This document shows, piece by piece, positions 1 to 11,845 of a stretch of 64,000 nt of DNA; the stretch's first letter is position 1, and each line of letters starts with the position of its first letter. Source of the stretch: Liopterus haemorrhoidalis. Taxonomy: Eukaryota; Arthropoda; Insecta; Coleoptera; Dytiscidae. The notes beneath the pieces were generated by a model that was given only the letters and a program-made list of their open reading frames with translations, did not search any database and had not been told where the DNA came from. The stretch lies in assembly GCA_963971575.1 (NCBI GenBank), contig OZ020613.1:44010239-44074238 (forward strand), written 5' to 3'. A program made the translations under genes and the position numbers.

Positions 1-69
1 CTAACAAAATAGGAACCCCAAAAAATTATTATTTATTTTAATTTATTAAAGATAGATATTAAATGCTTC

Positions 70-870
70 TTACTCGTCTTGATTTAGTTCATTTTTGTAT
101 GTTTCGTTTGTTTTGATTTTAGAAACCACTGAATCCGGCAGTTCATAATTAAAGCAACATTTGTTGTATCTTTTAAGTCCAACTTTTACTGTTAATATTG
201 CATTAAAAGCAGAGATGGGCGTCTACGCGTAAACTTGAATTTTTTACGTCTACGTGTAAATTTACCGTAGACAGCGTAGAGAAGTGTAGACTGTGTAGAC
301 ACGTAGAATCTAGCGTAGAATAATGAAAAATGAGATTATGTAACGTTTAAAATAATAAAATACCGCCAGTTTTAAGCAGAAGAGGCAGTAAAGAACTCAA
401 ATTTAATATTTTTGACAGCTTCCTGATTAAAACAACTACTAACTTTTAATTTTAATTTTACTTTAGTATTTCATACAGACAGAAACCAAGTAATTTATAT
501 TGTCAATTAGAACTACATCAATAATATATGTAATTAGAACTACATAAAATTGAAATAAACATAAACATTAAAGTAAACTATTTAAACTATTACCATTCTA
601 TTATTTCAAATATTACATTTAAACGTACTGTGCATGTACAGTTTACATTCTACATTCGACACGTAAACAAAGGCATATTCTACTTGACATGTTTACGCGT
701 AAAATCTACATTAGTCTACATCATGTATTCTACGCGCCCATCACTGATTAAAAGTATCAACCTGAAGCATATTTCTTAATTTGTTTTTAATTATGTTCAA
801 ATGGCTAAATAGTCGTTCTACTTCAGCATTAGAGTGTGGCAATACTAACAATGATATAGCAAAATTTGCC
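70..870 (-). pseudogene. hAT transposase C-terminal remnant, split by a MITE
   Basis: Read on the minus strand, roughly 870 to 755 and then 201 to 70 make one open frame ending at TAA (70-72). The first part contains LPHSNAEVERLFSHLN, the C-terminal dimerisation signature of hAT transposases, preceded by an FYKLANFAISLLV-like stretch. The second part is about 40 codons of C-terminal tail ending in NELNQDE. The frame is continuous only if the MITE at 210-746 and one copy of its target duplication are ignored, so this is an older coding sequence later hit by a hAT MITE. The N-terminal and catalytic regions are missing. The family assignment is firm; it could be a domesticated gene fragment rather than a transposon fossil. 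Confidence 0.75.
210..746. mobile_element. hAT MITE with 8-bp target-site duplication
   Basis: The 537-bp element starts CAGAGATGGGCGTCTACGCG and ends in CGCGCCCATCACTG, giving inverted ends of the CAGNGATGGGCG type usual for hAT elements. It is flanked by a perfect 8-bp duplication, ATTAAAAG (202-209 and 747-754). It has no coding capacity. The interior is rich in short GTCTACGYGTA-like motifs near both ends, which may be transposase-binding sites (inference). It interrupts the hAT transposase remnant on the minus strand. Confidence 0.9.
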
Positions 871-2617
871 AACTTATAAAAAGTTAGGCGCAATCATCAA
901 CAGATGATTTAAAACAGAAACACACCAGAATTTGCACTAGCGCACTAACATAGACAAGATAGATATGACACTGGTATAGTAATTTTTTTACATTAGTACT
1001 AGCGCCAGAAACGAAATGATGCCAAACTAATTGTATTTTCAATCGATAATGTAGATACTACATATTTCCAATCCGGCGCCAGTATTTGAAATTTAAAATT
1101 AATGCTATTATTCTTAGGTAAATAAACAGGTATAATAGGTAAATAAAATTAAAATAATTTAAAATTTACATTATTTACAATCAAAAAACAGTACAAATTT
1201 TACAATCAATAATTTTTTTTTAATACGATGTTTTTGTTTTTTATTATTTAATTCTTAAATAACTTCTCATATGAGCCACAACAAATTACTAGACGCTATC
1301 AACGTAAATGTTAAAAACATAACCTAAAACTAGTTGAAAATTGAGTGATTTACAATACACATTTCTCAAACACCACTAATTCTCGATATTATAAACTGCT
1401 ATTGTTTGACAACACACTTTATTTGCACAGTAAAACACTTCACTTAAACTTGGATTTGTTAAAATTCTTTGTCATGAAAAACACAATAAATAATAACATC
1501 GAATTGGTATGACGTTAACTGCATAGAAAACACAGATAGAAAAGGATAGTTAGCTGTCGCTTGCTTTATCTAGCCAACTTCAGCGCCACTACCCAATCGA
1601 TGACAAACTAAAACTGGTGACGTCACGGTAGGATTTATCGCCCATAAGAGTGCCAGGGGTATGCGCACTAGAACGCAATTTTGGTCACTTAGATAGGATT
1701 TTAATACACCAGATCTAGTGCAAAATGCACCAACTTGGCATCACTGGGTCAAACCGCACAGTGAGTGTATTGTGTAGGTGGGTGGCCTGCGAAATTTGCA
1801 GTCCGCACTACGTATTTTATTAATAATTGTATCTTATTATGTTTAACAAATTTTAAAAGGTAAGATTTTTGTAGTTAAAGACTATATTTAATTTTAATTA
1901 GACCTTTAAAGAAATGAACGAAGCAAAAAATTCAGTGATGTATTTGCAAAATATCAATTTTGCACGACTGGAGTTTTAAGAAAAAACTTAAATTAAATCT
2001 TTGGGACGGTTAACTCCAGATTTAAATATTTGTCAAGTGTCACAAAGTCGTTTAAATAATTATCACCGAAAATTTAATTACGGAATTTATATGAAGCTGA
2101 AATATGTTTAAATAAATGTGATATGTCAATAAAAATGCAGTTTTTTTCAACTCGTACTTATTTTTTATTATAATTTTTTTCAGTCCTCCCACAAAAATCT
2201 TCCACGAGCCGCCACTGGTTAGACTATATATATTGTAATAAATACATACATATATGCAGTGACGATATTCAACCAATACTAGCATATCAGTTGTTAAAAT
2301 ATTGAAATACTTCCATACTGGTTGTTAAAATGAATAGTAGGATAACAGATAAAGAAAAAGATTTCACTTAGTTTCTACTTTTGGCAAATGACCACATCAA
2401 CAATTTCTAAAAATCAAAAAATTGTATGATAATTATTAGAATAATTAGCGCTACAGCTACAATTTAGTTTTTTTTTTCTCATCAGATTTTTTAGTGTTTT
2501 ATTTTTTTTTTTTTTATCGAAATGGTTTAGTATTTTGGATATATACCCTGCATATACGTACGATAAATGTTTTCAAATAATAAATATGTATGTTAAATAT
2601 ATTTTAGCTAGCATATG
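871..2617. other. Non-coding AT-rich stretch, no assigned gene
   Basis: I see no supported gene here. GCGCACTA-containing sequence occurs near both 950 and 1660, suggesting an old repeat, but I could not pair clean inverted ends. At about 2170-2213 there is a lone hAT-like terminus, reading CAGTGGCGGCTCGTGG on the minus strand, with no partner found nearby. Confidence 0.4.
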
Positions 2618-2668
2618 TATTATCTGTCTCATTTTGTAATACGAAACTAAGAGGGAAATTTCATTTTT

Positions 2669-2715
2669 AGGGTTTTGTAGGTATGACCAAAAAACCCTTA
2701 TACCGTCATTTTGTC

Positions 2716-2773
<58 letters not shown>

Positions 2774-3761
2774 TCGGTAAAAATTGTAGCCGAACGGCTA
2801 AACCTAGAGAGTTGAAATTTGGCATGCTTATACAACTCGTTGACCCGCACATAGGAAAAATACCAAAACATCTAAAAAACATATCCCCCTAAAAATATAA
2901 ACAAATATGTGCTCATCGAAAAAAAAAATATTTTTTTTAAATTCTGAGTAGGGTATCAAATGAAAGCCCTTGGTACGTGAATTAACGATCAAATTTTTAT
3001 TTTTCCAAAATAAATTATTTTGAAGCGATTTTTGCCAATATTGTGCAAAAAAAATTTTGTCCCACACCCTGTAGCCCAGATGGTTTAAACTAAAAATCTG
3101 AAAAAATTCTAAGTAATGTACATTGGTGTGAACCGGAATAGTTCAACAGGAATTTTTGATCAGATTATGTTTTTGGAAAAAAAAGCATTTTTTGTGTTTT
3201 TTTGTTAATAATGTTGACAAATTATAGTTATATAATACGCTCAACAGTAACGTGTTTCTTGGTGCTGTGGCTAAGATACTTGCGTTCTGTCCAAGAATTC
3301 GTAATCGGACTCATGTTCGAGTCCTACTTGAGGAGACAATATTATTTTTTATTTATTTTTTGCATTTTTATATTGTTTAAATTATTTTTTCAAAATTTTA
3401 TTTAATTTTGGCAATTGTTGCATTTAATTTTTAATAGCGTAAATTTAATAACCAGTGGAAATTGTTGAAATTATAATTTAATTATATATTTGAATGTACA
3501 CGAAATCAAAGGGGAGGAGCTATGACTAAAAACAACCAATGGAAGCCATAGGCGCAATTTTCAAAATCTTAATGAACCTTGATATATAAAAAAAAAAATA
3601 CTGCACATCTTTAAAAACTTAAATAATGGTAATAGGCATTCGAATTAAAATTCATAAAAAAATATTTTGTCATAAAATTTGTTTTGGCACCCCAAATAAT
3701 CATCATTCACTTACTAAATACCTGCAAAACCCTGAAATGTGTGAAAATTCACACTTCACAT
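2669..3761 (+). repeat. Dispersed 1-kb TIR repeat, copy A, with CTGT microsatellite and tRNA-like core
   Basis: The repeat starts AGGGTTTTGTAGGTATGAC and ends with AAATACCTGCAAAACCCT (inverted to the start) followed by a short hairpin, GTGTGAA-AA-TTCACAC. Near the start is a CTGT tandem array (about 2719-2774). In the middle lies a tRNA-like segment (see 3245-3332). Two other copies occur in this window: minus strand 5281-6257 and plus strand 32376-33424. A solitary end occurs at 13641-13680. Short ORFs through the CTGT array encode only low-complexity Cys/Leu/Ser repeats and are not credible genes. Its class is unknown to me. Confidence 0.75.
3245..3332 (+). other. tRNA-like segment inside repeat copy A
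   Basis: The stretch carries a GTGGCTAAGATAC A-box-like motif and GTTCGAGTCCT, which fits the polymerase III B box. The matching part of copy B has TAGCATAGTGCA and GTTCGATTCCT (5634-5713, minus strand), and that of copy C has GTTCGGTTCCT (about 32940-33002). It is unlikely to be a functional tRNA gene, because it is embedded in a repeat and the acceptor stem is not evident. Confidence 0.5.
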
Positions 3762-4197
3762 CAATTTTTTATGTTATATATTTAAAATATTATCTTAGGG
3801 TGGTAATTCTGAAGTGGCACCTTTCGAAATATTTGACATGTCTATCACAATTTTGACATGCCAATCGCAATTTTGACATGTCAATTTGTTATCTGACATA
3901 CATAGTTTTTGAGTGTATATAACCTCGATATAATAAAACTTAACCAAATTTTTAAAAGCCAGGTTTACAAGTTCACATGTTTCCATAAAAGTCTATTAAC
4001 ACCACAACAGTCACCAAAGTAACCAGATCTAGTTTCGTATTACAAAATGAGACAGATTATATCATGTTAATGTTTTTTTAGAATAATAGTTTTTTTAGAA
4101 AATTTAGAGCGATGTGGCGGTAGACCTGAATATTTTGAGAATATGAAAAATTTTAACGTAGTTTCGTAAAGATTTGATGCTTATTCTTTGGGCACTA

Positions 4198-4400
4198 TCA
4201 GTCAGGTTGACTTTTGGCCTCACTCACATAAGCCCTCCATCGTGATCTGTTCATTATCAAGTCTTGCCAAGTACCGTGTGTACCAATACTTGTTAGATCT
4301 TCGGCTAGCTGATCTCTCCATTTCTTGCGAGGTCTTCTCACTGGTCGACAGGTATTCAATCTTCCTTCCCATATCTTTCTAACCATAAGATTTGATTGCT
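4198..4400 (-). pseudogene. LINE reverse-transcriptase C-terminal fragment
   Basis: The minus-strand frame reads RRPRKKWRDQLAEDL and then a WQDLIMNRSRWRAYVSEAK-like end. This GRPRxRWxDxVxxDL...DRxxWRxxV pattern is the usual C-terminus of many arthropod non-LTR retrotransposon polyproteins. Only about 65 codons remain, and the RT core and endonuclease are absent. The clade cannot be assigned. Confidence 0.55.
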
Positions 4401-5280
4401 TTTTGAATATTTCTAATCGTATCAAGAATTTTTTATTCTGTTTATTTAGGTAATTGCAATCAAAATTTCTGATTACGGTTATATGAGTAATGGTTTTCCA
4501 CAAATAGTTGATTACAAAAATAATCATTATTTTACAGTTCTGGTTAAATATAATTTATATGGTGACTATAGTTGTCTCATTATCGTCTTTTTCAAGTCGC
4601 TATATGTATGTTTTTTTTTAAATATAATTCATTTATATATTTCCTAATTTCCTTTTTATAACTAATATCATTCAGGTACAGCCAATCCACAGTTGTACAG
4701 TTTCTAGTTCCAATATAAAACAAATTTAATCATTTAAAGGCCTTTACCCGCGGACCAGAGTTTAAGAATCACTGATTACAAATTCATTGCAAAAATGTGT
4801 AAAAATAAATCAGTTAAAGAGAAAGCTAATGAAATGTAAAAATGTTCTAAATTTCCATGCATATCTTATAGACCATGTGTATTCCATATCGTAGGTAAAA
4901 TTATCTTCTACTGATATATCAGATTTAAAAATATCAGTTATTATGTAAGTCAGTATTTTTCTTAAATGTCTTTAATATTCGAGATATTTATTTCGAATTA
5001 TTATTGGCGTATTTATTCTTGGCGTCTAACACTTTTAATCTCCTTCAGTTTAATGTTTTTCTTAAACTAGATTAATAATCTATATATTTGTTTTCTGTCA
5101 AATTCTAAGTATTATTTGCTTTACAATAATAGAAACGTATTTCATAGATCAATATGTTCTTACTTATATGTTCAATTAAAGTATTCAATTATAAATTAGT
5201 ATATAAGAAAAACAGATTTTAATTTGTAGTGCGCGCTAATGGTATTTGCGTGCATTACGACAATATTACAAAAAAAATTG
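4401..5280. other. AT-rich non-coding spacer
   Basis: I see no gene, inverted repeat or recognisable transposon end in this interval. Confidence 0.4.
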
Positions 5281-6257
5281 ATGTGAAGTGTGAATTTTCA
5301 CACATTTCAGGGTTTCGCAGGATTATTTGGGATGCCTTATACCATTATTTAAGTTTCTAACTATGTGCAGTATTTTTTTTTATATAGCAAGGTTCATTAA
5401 GATTTTGAAAATTGCGCCTATGGCTTTCATTGGTTGCTTAAATCATAAGCCCCACCCTCTGATTTCCTATACATTCAAGCATAGAATTAAATTATAATTT
5501 CAACACTTCCCACTGGTTATTAAATTTACGCTTTTCAAAATTAAATGCAAAATTTACCAAAATATAACTAGTATTTTGACAAAATAATTTAAACAAAATA
5601 AAAATGCAAAAAAAAACAGAAAAATTAAAGTTGACAGGAATCGAACTAGAGTTCGATTTAAATTCCTTCGTTTGCAAATTACGAAGCGTCTACACAATGC
5701 ACTATGCTACGAGAGCTTACTTATCTACTATGTTACATAGAGAATTAAATATTTAACAAATTTTAGTTAAAAACACAAAAAATGCGTTATTTTACGAAAA
5801 CATAATCTGATCAAAAATTCCTGTTGTACTATTCCGGTTCACACCAATGTACATTACTTAGAATTTTTTCAGATTTTAGTTTAAACCATCTGGGCTACAG
5901 GGTGTGGGACAAAAAAAATTTTTGCACAATTTTGGCAAAAGTCGCGTCAAAATAATTTATTTTGCAAAAATAAAATTTTGATCGTTAATCCACGTACTAA
6001 GGGCTTTCATTTGATACCCTACTCAGAATTTTAAAAAAATATTTTTTTTTTGGATGAGCACATATTTTTTTATATTTTTAGGGGGATATGTTTTTTAGAT
6101 GTTTTATTATTTTTCCTATGTGCGGGTCAAAGAGTTGTATAAGCATGCCAAATTTCAACTCTCTAGGTTTAGCCGTTTGGCTACAATTTTTACCGAACAG
6201 ATAGGCAGACAGACAGACAGACGACAAAATGACGGTATAAAGGTTTTTTAGTCATAC
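5281..6257 (-). repeat. Dispersed 1-kb TIR repeat, copy B (inverted)
   Basis: This is the same repeat as at 2669-3761 but on the minus strand. It keeps the CCCTGAAATGTGTGAAAATT end (at its low-coordinate side), the tRNA-like core (5634-5713) and a short CTGT array (6203-6223). The opening AGGGTTTTGTAG is not recognisable; similarity begins at GTATGAC. Copies A and B form a 1-kb inverted pair about 1.5 kb apart. Confidence 0.75.
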
Positions 6258-6536
6258 ACTTTTAACTAGTGATAATATTGTAGAGGCAAAATCTGTAGAT
6301 CTAAAATTTATTATTTGATGCAATCGTTAAAAATATAGTAGTACTACTGTAGGAAATAAAATGATATTAAATGTGTTACAAGAGTACAATATTGGAATTT
6401 TATAGAACGAAAATTATAATAAAATCAATAATTTCATCATTGTTATCGTGTAATTGGTATTGTTAGTAACTTCCCACTACAGTTGGCAAAAATTTCAGTG
6501 TTCCCAACTTTTTTTTTTTGTCACACTCTTGACCTA

Positions 6537-7017
6537 AGCCTGCCTAAAGTCACTAGATTATACCAAGTAGCGCAACGGCGGCCATACTGGGGCTAAAAAT
6601 GTCGCCAGCACAAATGATTTTCAGTGGTTCCAACAGTAAAAAAATAAGAAACTAGTACTACCAAAATTTTTATTTTAAACATTGTAATCACGATTTTTTT
6701 AATCAAAGAAGCACTATAACAAAATTGTGGTACAATTTCAATTATTTTTTTTTAATTTTTATTAAATAAAATGGATATAATATATAATTTTAAATGAAAC
6801 TTAACCTTAAATATTCAAACCGCTGACAAAGTAGGTTATTAAATTAGAGCGAGAAAGAGATGTGACAGCGCAGACGCAAACTTAAGAACGTAAAAATTGC
6901 TGCTTTAGTTTGCTTAATAGGGGACGCAATATCGCCAATCAAACCCTGGGGTCTGTCGACTTCTTCAAAGGCTTGCGCTACTTTGTATAATCCAGTGACT
7001 TTAAGCCTGCCTATCCT
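6537..7017. repeat. Imperfect inverted repeat, arms about 38 bp
   Basis: CCTGCCTAAAGTCACTAGAT near 6540 is matched in inverted orientation near 6975-7017 by a copy reading GGATTATACAAAGTAGCGC further in. The arms are about 85-90% identical. Both sides are bordered by GGCGGCCAT/ATGGCCGCC-like sequence. It may be an old foldback or MITE; no target duplication could be fixed. The 61-codon minus-strand frame across the right arm has no recognisable domain. Confidence 0.45.
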
Positions 7018-7062
7018 ATTTACAGGCACAAGTAGCCGTGCCAGTGTTAAAAATGGCCGCCA

Positions 7063-8183
7063 TGAACAGCTAATTTGTACTCGCTGAAACAGTTATTCAA
7101 AAAAAAAAAAAAAAAAAACGTTTTCGCTGATACAAAAACGCGTTAAATATATTTAAAATATCCATAACAAAGTGGTCTGAGGACATCACAAGTAAATTTG
7201 TCATTTTATATAGGGAGCATGAGTGCTTGTGGGACTAAACGTTAAAAATAACCATGCTTGGGATGCTGTAGTAACGAAATTAGGACATCAAAAATTGGCG
7301 CGTTAAAAAGACGGTTTTACGCATAAAAAATAATTTGAAGCATTTACATTTAGCAGTGTTTCGGTTTCTTTGCAAGGTTACTTAAATAAGTTACTGACAT
7401 ACGTGTAAATTACAAAATGACCTGTGCAAGTACTGGCACAAGTTACTGGCATCATGAAATCGGGCCAATAGTTTTAAATAAATATAAGTTTAATAAAGTT
7501 AATATAGATTAGAGAGTTGGATGCTTAAAAGGTATTTATTTACCTCAGATTTAAAGCTGACACATTAAAATTAATAAGACCCAGAATGTCTGTTGAATCA
7601 GTCTTACCATTTATACTTTTATAAACAAAATTAATCTCTATTTTAGTCCTTCAGTTTCCAGGGTATGTAGATTATATCTACTTAATCGACAAAGATAAGA
7701 ATAAGTCATATAATTTGTATTTAAAAAAAAAAAAGAACAATTTCTATTTAGATGCAATATTTTTTTACATGACAACAGGCTCGTAATTAATGATTTGAGG
7801 GGACTGGGACTGCTCGGCGGCTGTAACTTGAAGAAGGCTGTTTTTCATGGTTTCTTAAATTTAGTTGTATTTATTCAGGCAATTTCTGCGATTCAGATGT
7901 TTTTTTACATACTGTTAATATTTGCATTTTTACTTTTCTTTATGAGTATAACTTAAACAATAGTCTCATTTTTCCCTCTTAATTTATAGGTATATAAAAT
8001 ACAATCTAAAATTATTTCAAGTTAAAATATATTTTATTTTTCACTTCACTGTTACTTGTCCATAATGCCTAGGATACGAGATATTTAAACATATACATAA
8101 CAACCAGAGCATTATGCATCCATAAAGCCCTCAACAAAAATTAATCTCATTTACGGCCGGTAATTTATTCTTTTATTGCCATA
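7063..8183. other. Non-coding spacer
   Basis: I see no supported gene. A short minus-strand frame at about 7766-7848 begins MKNSLLQVTAAEQSQSP, but it is too short to call. A poly-A run lies at about 7100-7117. Confidence 0.35.
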
Positions 8184-8384
8184 GTCTAAAGCAGTGGTTT
8201 CCAAACTTTTTTCACTGGTGCCCCCCTTTTTGAAAAGTTACTTAATTGCGCCACTTTATGGATAATTTTTGAGAAATTTAATTTTTTAGGACATTTTGAA
8301 TTACAACTTATTGATATATACAGTCATGTGCGTAAAAATAACAGTGGTTTAATGGAAATGGTAAAATTATATTTAATTTATTTA

Positions 8385-8643
8385 GGCCCGGTCTTTCCAC
8401 CTTCAGATAAAGTTCCAGGTAACTATCTGACAGATAAGGTTATTTTTAACTTCATTTGCTGAGTAAATATCATCCCTTCTTTCTATACAAATGTATCTAT
8501 CAGATAGTTATCTAACGGATAATGAGACTGACGTATTAAATTTACGGACTGGTATTGACATTTATTCAGCAGATGAAGTTACAAATAACCTTATCTGTCA
8601 GATAGTTACCTGAAACTTTATCTGAAGGTGGAAAGACCGGGCC
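8385..8643. mobile_element. MITE with about 60-bp inverted ends, copy 1
   Basis: It starts GGCCCGGTCTTTCCACCTTC and ends with the inverse, GAAGGTGGAAAGACCGGGCC. The ends stay inverted-identical through an AGATAAGGTTATT-like segment, and a TTA duplication is present (8382-8384 and 8644-8646). A 3-bp TWA duplication with GGCC ends suggests PIF/Harbinger, but this is an inference. It sits inside the Tc1 element. Confidence 0.8.
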
Positions 8644-8941
8644 TTAAAGTTATTTATTTATGTAGTTGCATTCCATTTATAGTATATATAATAAGTCTTT
8701 AATATATTTAAGCTGGCAGCATTGAATTTTTTAAATGAATATGTAAGTTAAACAAACCAAAAACATCATTTTTCTAGTGTTCGTAAAAATAGCAGTGTCC
8801 ACAAGTTTTCTCATGTTTTACTAAACTAGCTAATGAAACAGTTTTATTCTTTAATAAAATTTTGAGTATAATGAAAAGTAAGTTGATTTTATATTTAAAA
8901 CCACGGGAAATATTAAATATCTTCCTTATTTTTTAGTAAAA

Positions 8942-9373
8942 ATGGGTAGGGCTAAACATTGCACACAGGAGAAACGTCAGTTGATTGTACAAATGTTGTT
9001 CATGCTTCCTTTTGCAGAGAATGATATGCCTTTAAAATGGATATTTATGCAATATAATGATTTAAAGCACATTTGGCGCAAAGCAAAATGATGATTTAAT
9101 AAAAACAGGGTTACTCTTATGGCCAGCTCAATCTCCGGACTTAAATCCAATAGTGAACTTGTGGGCTGATGTAAAAATTAAAATATCTTCTTCAAAACCT
9201 GCTAACCAAGAAGAATTGTGAGGAGAAATTGAAACAGCTTGGAAATCTATGCCCTTGGAGAAATGCCGGTAGCTAATTGGTTCTATGCCGCGAAGATGTG
9301 TAGAAGTAATACGAAAAAAAGGTCATGGAACCAAATATTACAAAAATAATAAAGAATATTTAATATTAAAATG
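8942..9373 (+). pseudogene. Tc1 transposase, internally deleted and disrupted
   Basis: The frame starts MGRAKHCTQEKRQLIVQM, the N-terminal helix-turn-helix region of Tc1 transposases. It then jumps to a QYNDLKH (QDNDPKH-like) stretch and WPAQSPDLNPIVNLW, the conserved block around the second and third catalytic acids. Most of the first catalytic region is deleted, a frameshift lies near 9080, and TGA/TAG codons occur near 9220 and 9270. The protein cannot be functional. Confidence 0.75.
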
Positions 9374-9664
9374 AGTTTTATTTATTTTATGAAGTGTACT
9401 ACTATATTTATGAACAGCATAATGAGCATATTATTACAAAAACTATATATATTTTTTAATGAATGTTTTCTTATATAATATATCACTAAAATTTTGACTC
9501 AAATCAACTATTTTTCGTATTTATTCTAATATTTTTCTAATACTGCTATTTTTACGCACATGTCTGTACATGATCAGCATATATAAATAATTAGAACAAA
9601 AAAAAAAAAAAAATACTATACGAGTTATAAATGAGATAAATTATTAAATTAGTTTTAAAATTAA

Positions 9665-9895
9665 TCAAGTACGTAGATATGTTATATCACTATGTACATT
9701 TTTTTCAACTTCAGTGGTAAACGTGCATAATTTTCTTAGCAGTTCTTCAAACCGCGGGAAGTGCGATGATATATCCACACTAATATCATTTCTCGCTATT
9801 ATTTGGTTCCTGTATTTAGATTTCATGACGGTCAGCGTAGAAAATCTCGATTCACACAAGTATGAAGTGGTAAAGAGTAAAAGTGTTTTTTATTG
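9665..9895 (-). pseudogene. hAT transposase C-terminal fragment
   Basis: On the minus strand the frame reads TSYLCESRFSTLTVMKSKYR, then a NQIIARNDISVDISS-like tail. This matches the C-terminal 'YLCExxFSxLxxIKxKYRNxL' block of the hAT family represented by ZBED5- and FAM200-like proteins. It belongs to the enclosing hAT element (8192-11615). The BED finger and catalytic RNase H-like core are not visible. Confidence 0.75.
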
Positions 9896-10137
9896 TTTTT
9901 TTTCCATAAAATACTATAGTTGTCGATTACTTATAACCAGAATCTCTGCGAGTTTTATTGATCAAATTTGGTTTTAAGAGAAGTATCAGAAAACAACTCT
10001 ATCAAGTGCTCTTTTTTAAAAGTTCATAATTCCGCAGAGTCATATGTAATTAATGCAAGAGGGTTTCATAGCCATTAATATTTTGTAAGATGTATGTCTT
10101 CAAAATAAAAATTTAAATATTTTTTTAGTCTTTTTAA

Positions 10138-10373
10138 GGCCCGGTTTTTCCACCTTCAGGTAAACCTCTAGGTAACTACCTGACAGATAAGGTTATCTGG
10201 TACTTCATCTGCCAATACGGATAATGAGACTGACATTATCCGTTAGATAACTATCCGATAAATAAATTTGTATTGAAAGACGGGATAACATTTATTCAGC
10301 ACAGAAGGTATCGCATAACCTTATCTGTCAGATAGTTACCTATAGGTTTACCTGAAGATGGAAAGACTGGGGC
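10138..10373. mobile_element. MITE with long inverted ends, copy 2
   Basis: It is the same family as 8385-8643. It opens GGCCCGGTTTTTCCACCTTC and closes GAAGATGGAAAGACTGGGGC, with TATCTGTCAGATAGTTACCT-type inner arms. The ends are more diverged than in copy 1, so it looks older. It lies in the hAT body outside the Tc1 insertion. Confidence 0.75.
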
Positions 10374-10592
10374 TAGATATTGTAAAACTAATGGGGGTAT
10401 AAGTCTTAACTTCTGCGGTTGAACAATATTGTAAATTGAACATATCTGTTGTATCATTTTTTAAATTTAAAATCCAAAGATCTAATTTTATAATTAATTA
10501 TATACTAATAAGATATTTTTTTATATAAGAAACTCATTATTTATTTAATTGGTTCTGTATATTAAAATCTGATGTTTTAAAAAACAAGGTTA

Positions 10593-11505
10593 AGGTCTAG
10601 CGTACACGACAGACTGTCTGTAACCGACTAGAATTCACTGAATCAACGCACACGACTGACTTTTTGTAGAAGTCGGTGAGTTGGACGCACACGACAGACA
10701 CTTTGTCGTTGACCATGCCACACTAAATTTTGTGTTACTTTGTACTTAAGGTATCACTGAATAAAGAGCAACGTTTGTTGAAAAAACAGTTTCGTATGTT
10801 ATTCGATGAACAATGATTTAACTATCGTCGAATGTCAAAAAACTCTCTTAACGAGTTACTATTCCAATTAAGATTATTAATTTCGTATCACAAGATACTG
10901 TAATGAGAAAATGCATTTCAGAAAAATAAAGATAATCAATGACAGAATAATAAAATATTTTATTTATTTATTTATAAATATTTTTATTAAATCAGGTGCA
11001 TATCACAAAATATGTTTTTATTATTACAAACCAAGCTATTCGTTTTTTTTTTTTTTTTAATACTAGTTCATTTTCATAGCCCTGTTCATTTTGCAAAACA
11101 AGTATTTTTATTTTAACATTTTATAGTTGTGATAAATTCAATTTGTAAGTTCATTATAATTTTATCAGAATATTCTGGACAAGAAATATCATAAGGATTA
11201 CGTTTCTGAACTAATTAATCAGTTTTTCACAATCAATCCGCATGCTTGTACGATTACTAGCTAAATATCAAAGTATATACCCACCTACAACCGACTGAAA
11301 AGACGGTCGTGTGATGACACATACTTACAAGCATGTTGTTCATTCTCCCAACCTACAAAGTCTGAAGAGAAAACGAAACATGTTCCTTCGTTTTTGTCGG
11401 TTCCTCTTTTATGTCAGTCGACTGTGTACTACCATAAGAACCTGTGATACGTATTCCGACCGATTCGGTCACCGACAGTCTTTCGTATGTGCTAGCACTA
11501 AACCT
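10593..11505. repeat. Element with imperfect inverted ends, no coding content
   Basis: The left end AGGTCTAGCGTACACGACAG, followed by ACTGTCTGTAACCGAC, is matched loosely in inverted orientation by the right end (AGGTTTAGTGCTAGCACATA, then AGACTGTCGGTGACCGA). Several further CGACTGAC/GTCAGTCG-type motifs cluster near both ends. It is probably an old MITE in the hAT element; the duplication and boundaries are not certain. Confidence 0.45.
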
Positions 11506-11845
11506 GTAGAAATAATTTTTTAAAGTAAATTATTTTATTAAATTATAACTTTTAAATCATCTTGCGCCCCCCTTTGGATATCTAAAGAAACATATATAAA
11601 GTTTGGAAAACTAGGGTCTAAAGGTTTAGATTTAAGTGGTAACACACCCAGTAGATATGATTAAAAATTAAATGTTACCAATTTACAGAAAAAAATGTAT
11701 ATGCATTTTGGCACTAAAGTTCTTGAAGTGTGTAAAGTAGTCCACACAGTTCCTCTTTCTAGTATATATGCTCTTTCAATAGACCTTGAAACGTTATATT
11801 ACTACTATTTTGGGCTTTATCCCTGATCACATTTGAATGATTTAT

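Larger units (their letters stand above)
2620..4059. mobile_element. Tc1/mariner-type MITE (TA duplication) carrying a nested repeat
   Basis: Inverted ends of about 28 bp lie at 2621-2649 and 4030-4059. Both contain ATCTGTCTCATTTTGTAATA, read inwards, and they are near-identical. TA dinucleotides flank the pair (2618-2619 and 4060-4061), the target duplication of Tc1/mariner elements. Without the 1.1-kb repeat inserted at 2669-3761 the element is only about 350 bp and non-coding, so it is best read as a MITE. Confidence 0.7.
8321..9566 (+). mobile_element. Tc1-like element nested in the hAT element
   Basis: The ends CAGTCATGTGCGTAAAAATA and TATTTTTACGCACATGTCTG are inverted copies, flanked by TA (8319-8320 and 9567-9568). 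The element is 1246 bp, of which 259 bp are a later MITE. It carries a transposase remnant in the plus orientation. Confidence 0.9.
8192..11615. mobile_element. hAT transposon, degenerate, with three nested insertions
   Basis: The left end CAGTGGTTTCCAAACTTT and the right end (CCTAGTTTTCCAAACTTT when inverted) are typical hAT termini. Both are followed by CCCCCC-type subterminal sequence. An exact 8-bp duplication, GTCTAAAG, flanks the element (8184-8191 and 11616-11623). Inside are a minus-strand transposase C-terminus (9665-9895), a Tc1 element (8321-9566), two copies of one MITE family (8385-8643 and 10138-10373) and an imperfect inverted-repeat element (10593-11505). The original hAT body is therefore much shorter than 3.4 kb and no longer codes for an active enzyme. 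Confidence 0.85.

Noticed and set aside
871..1740. Possible TIR element based on GCGCACTA and GCACTAG motifs at both ends
   Set aside because: I could not align the ends or find a target duplication; the similarity may be chance.
2170..2213. hAT-like terminus CAGTGGCGGCTCGTGG (minus strand)
   Set aside because: No partner end or 8-bp duplication was found within reach, so no element is called.
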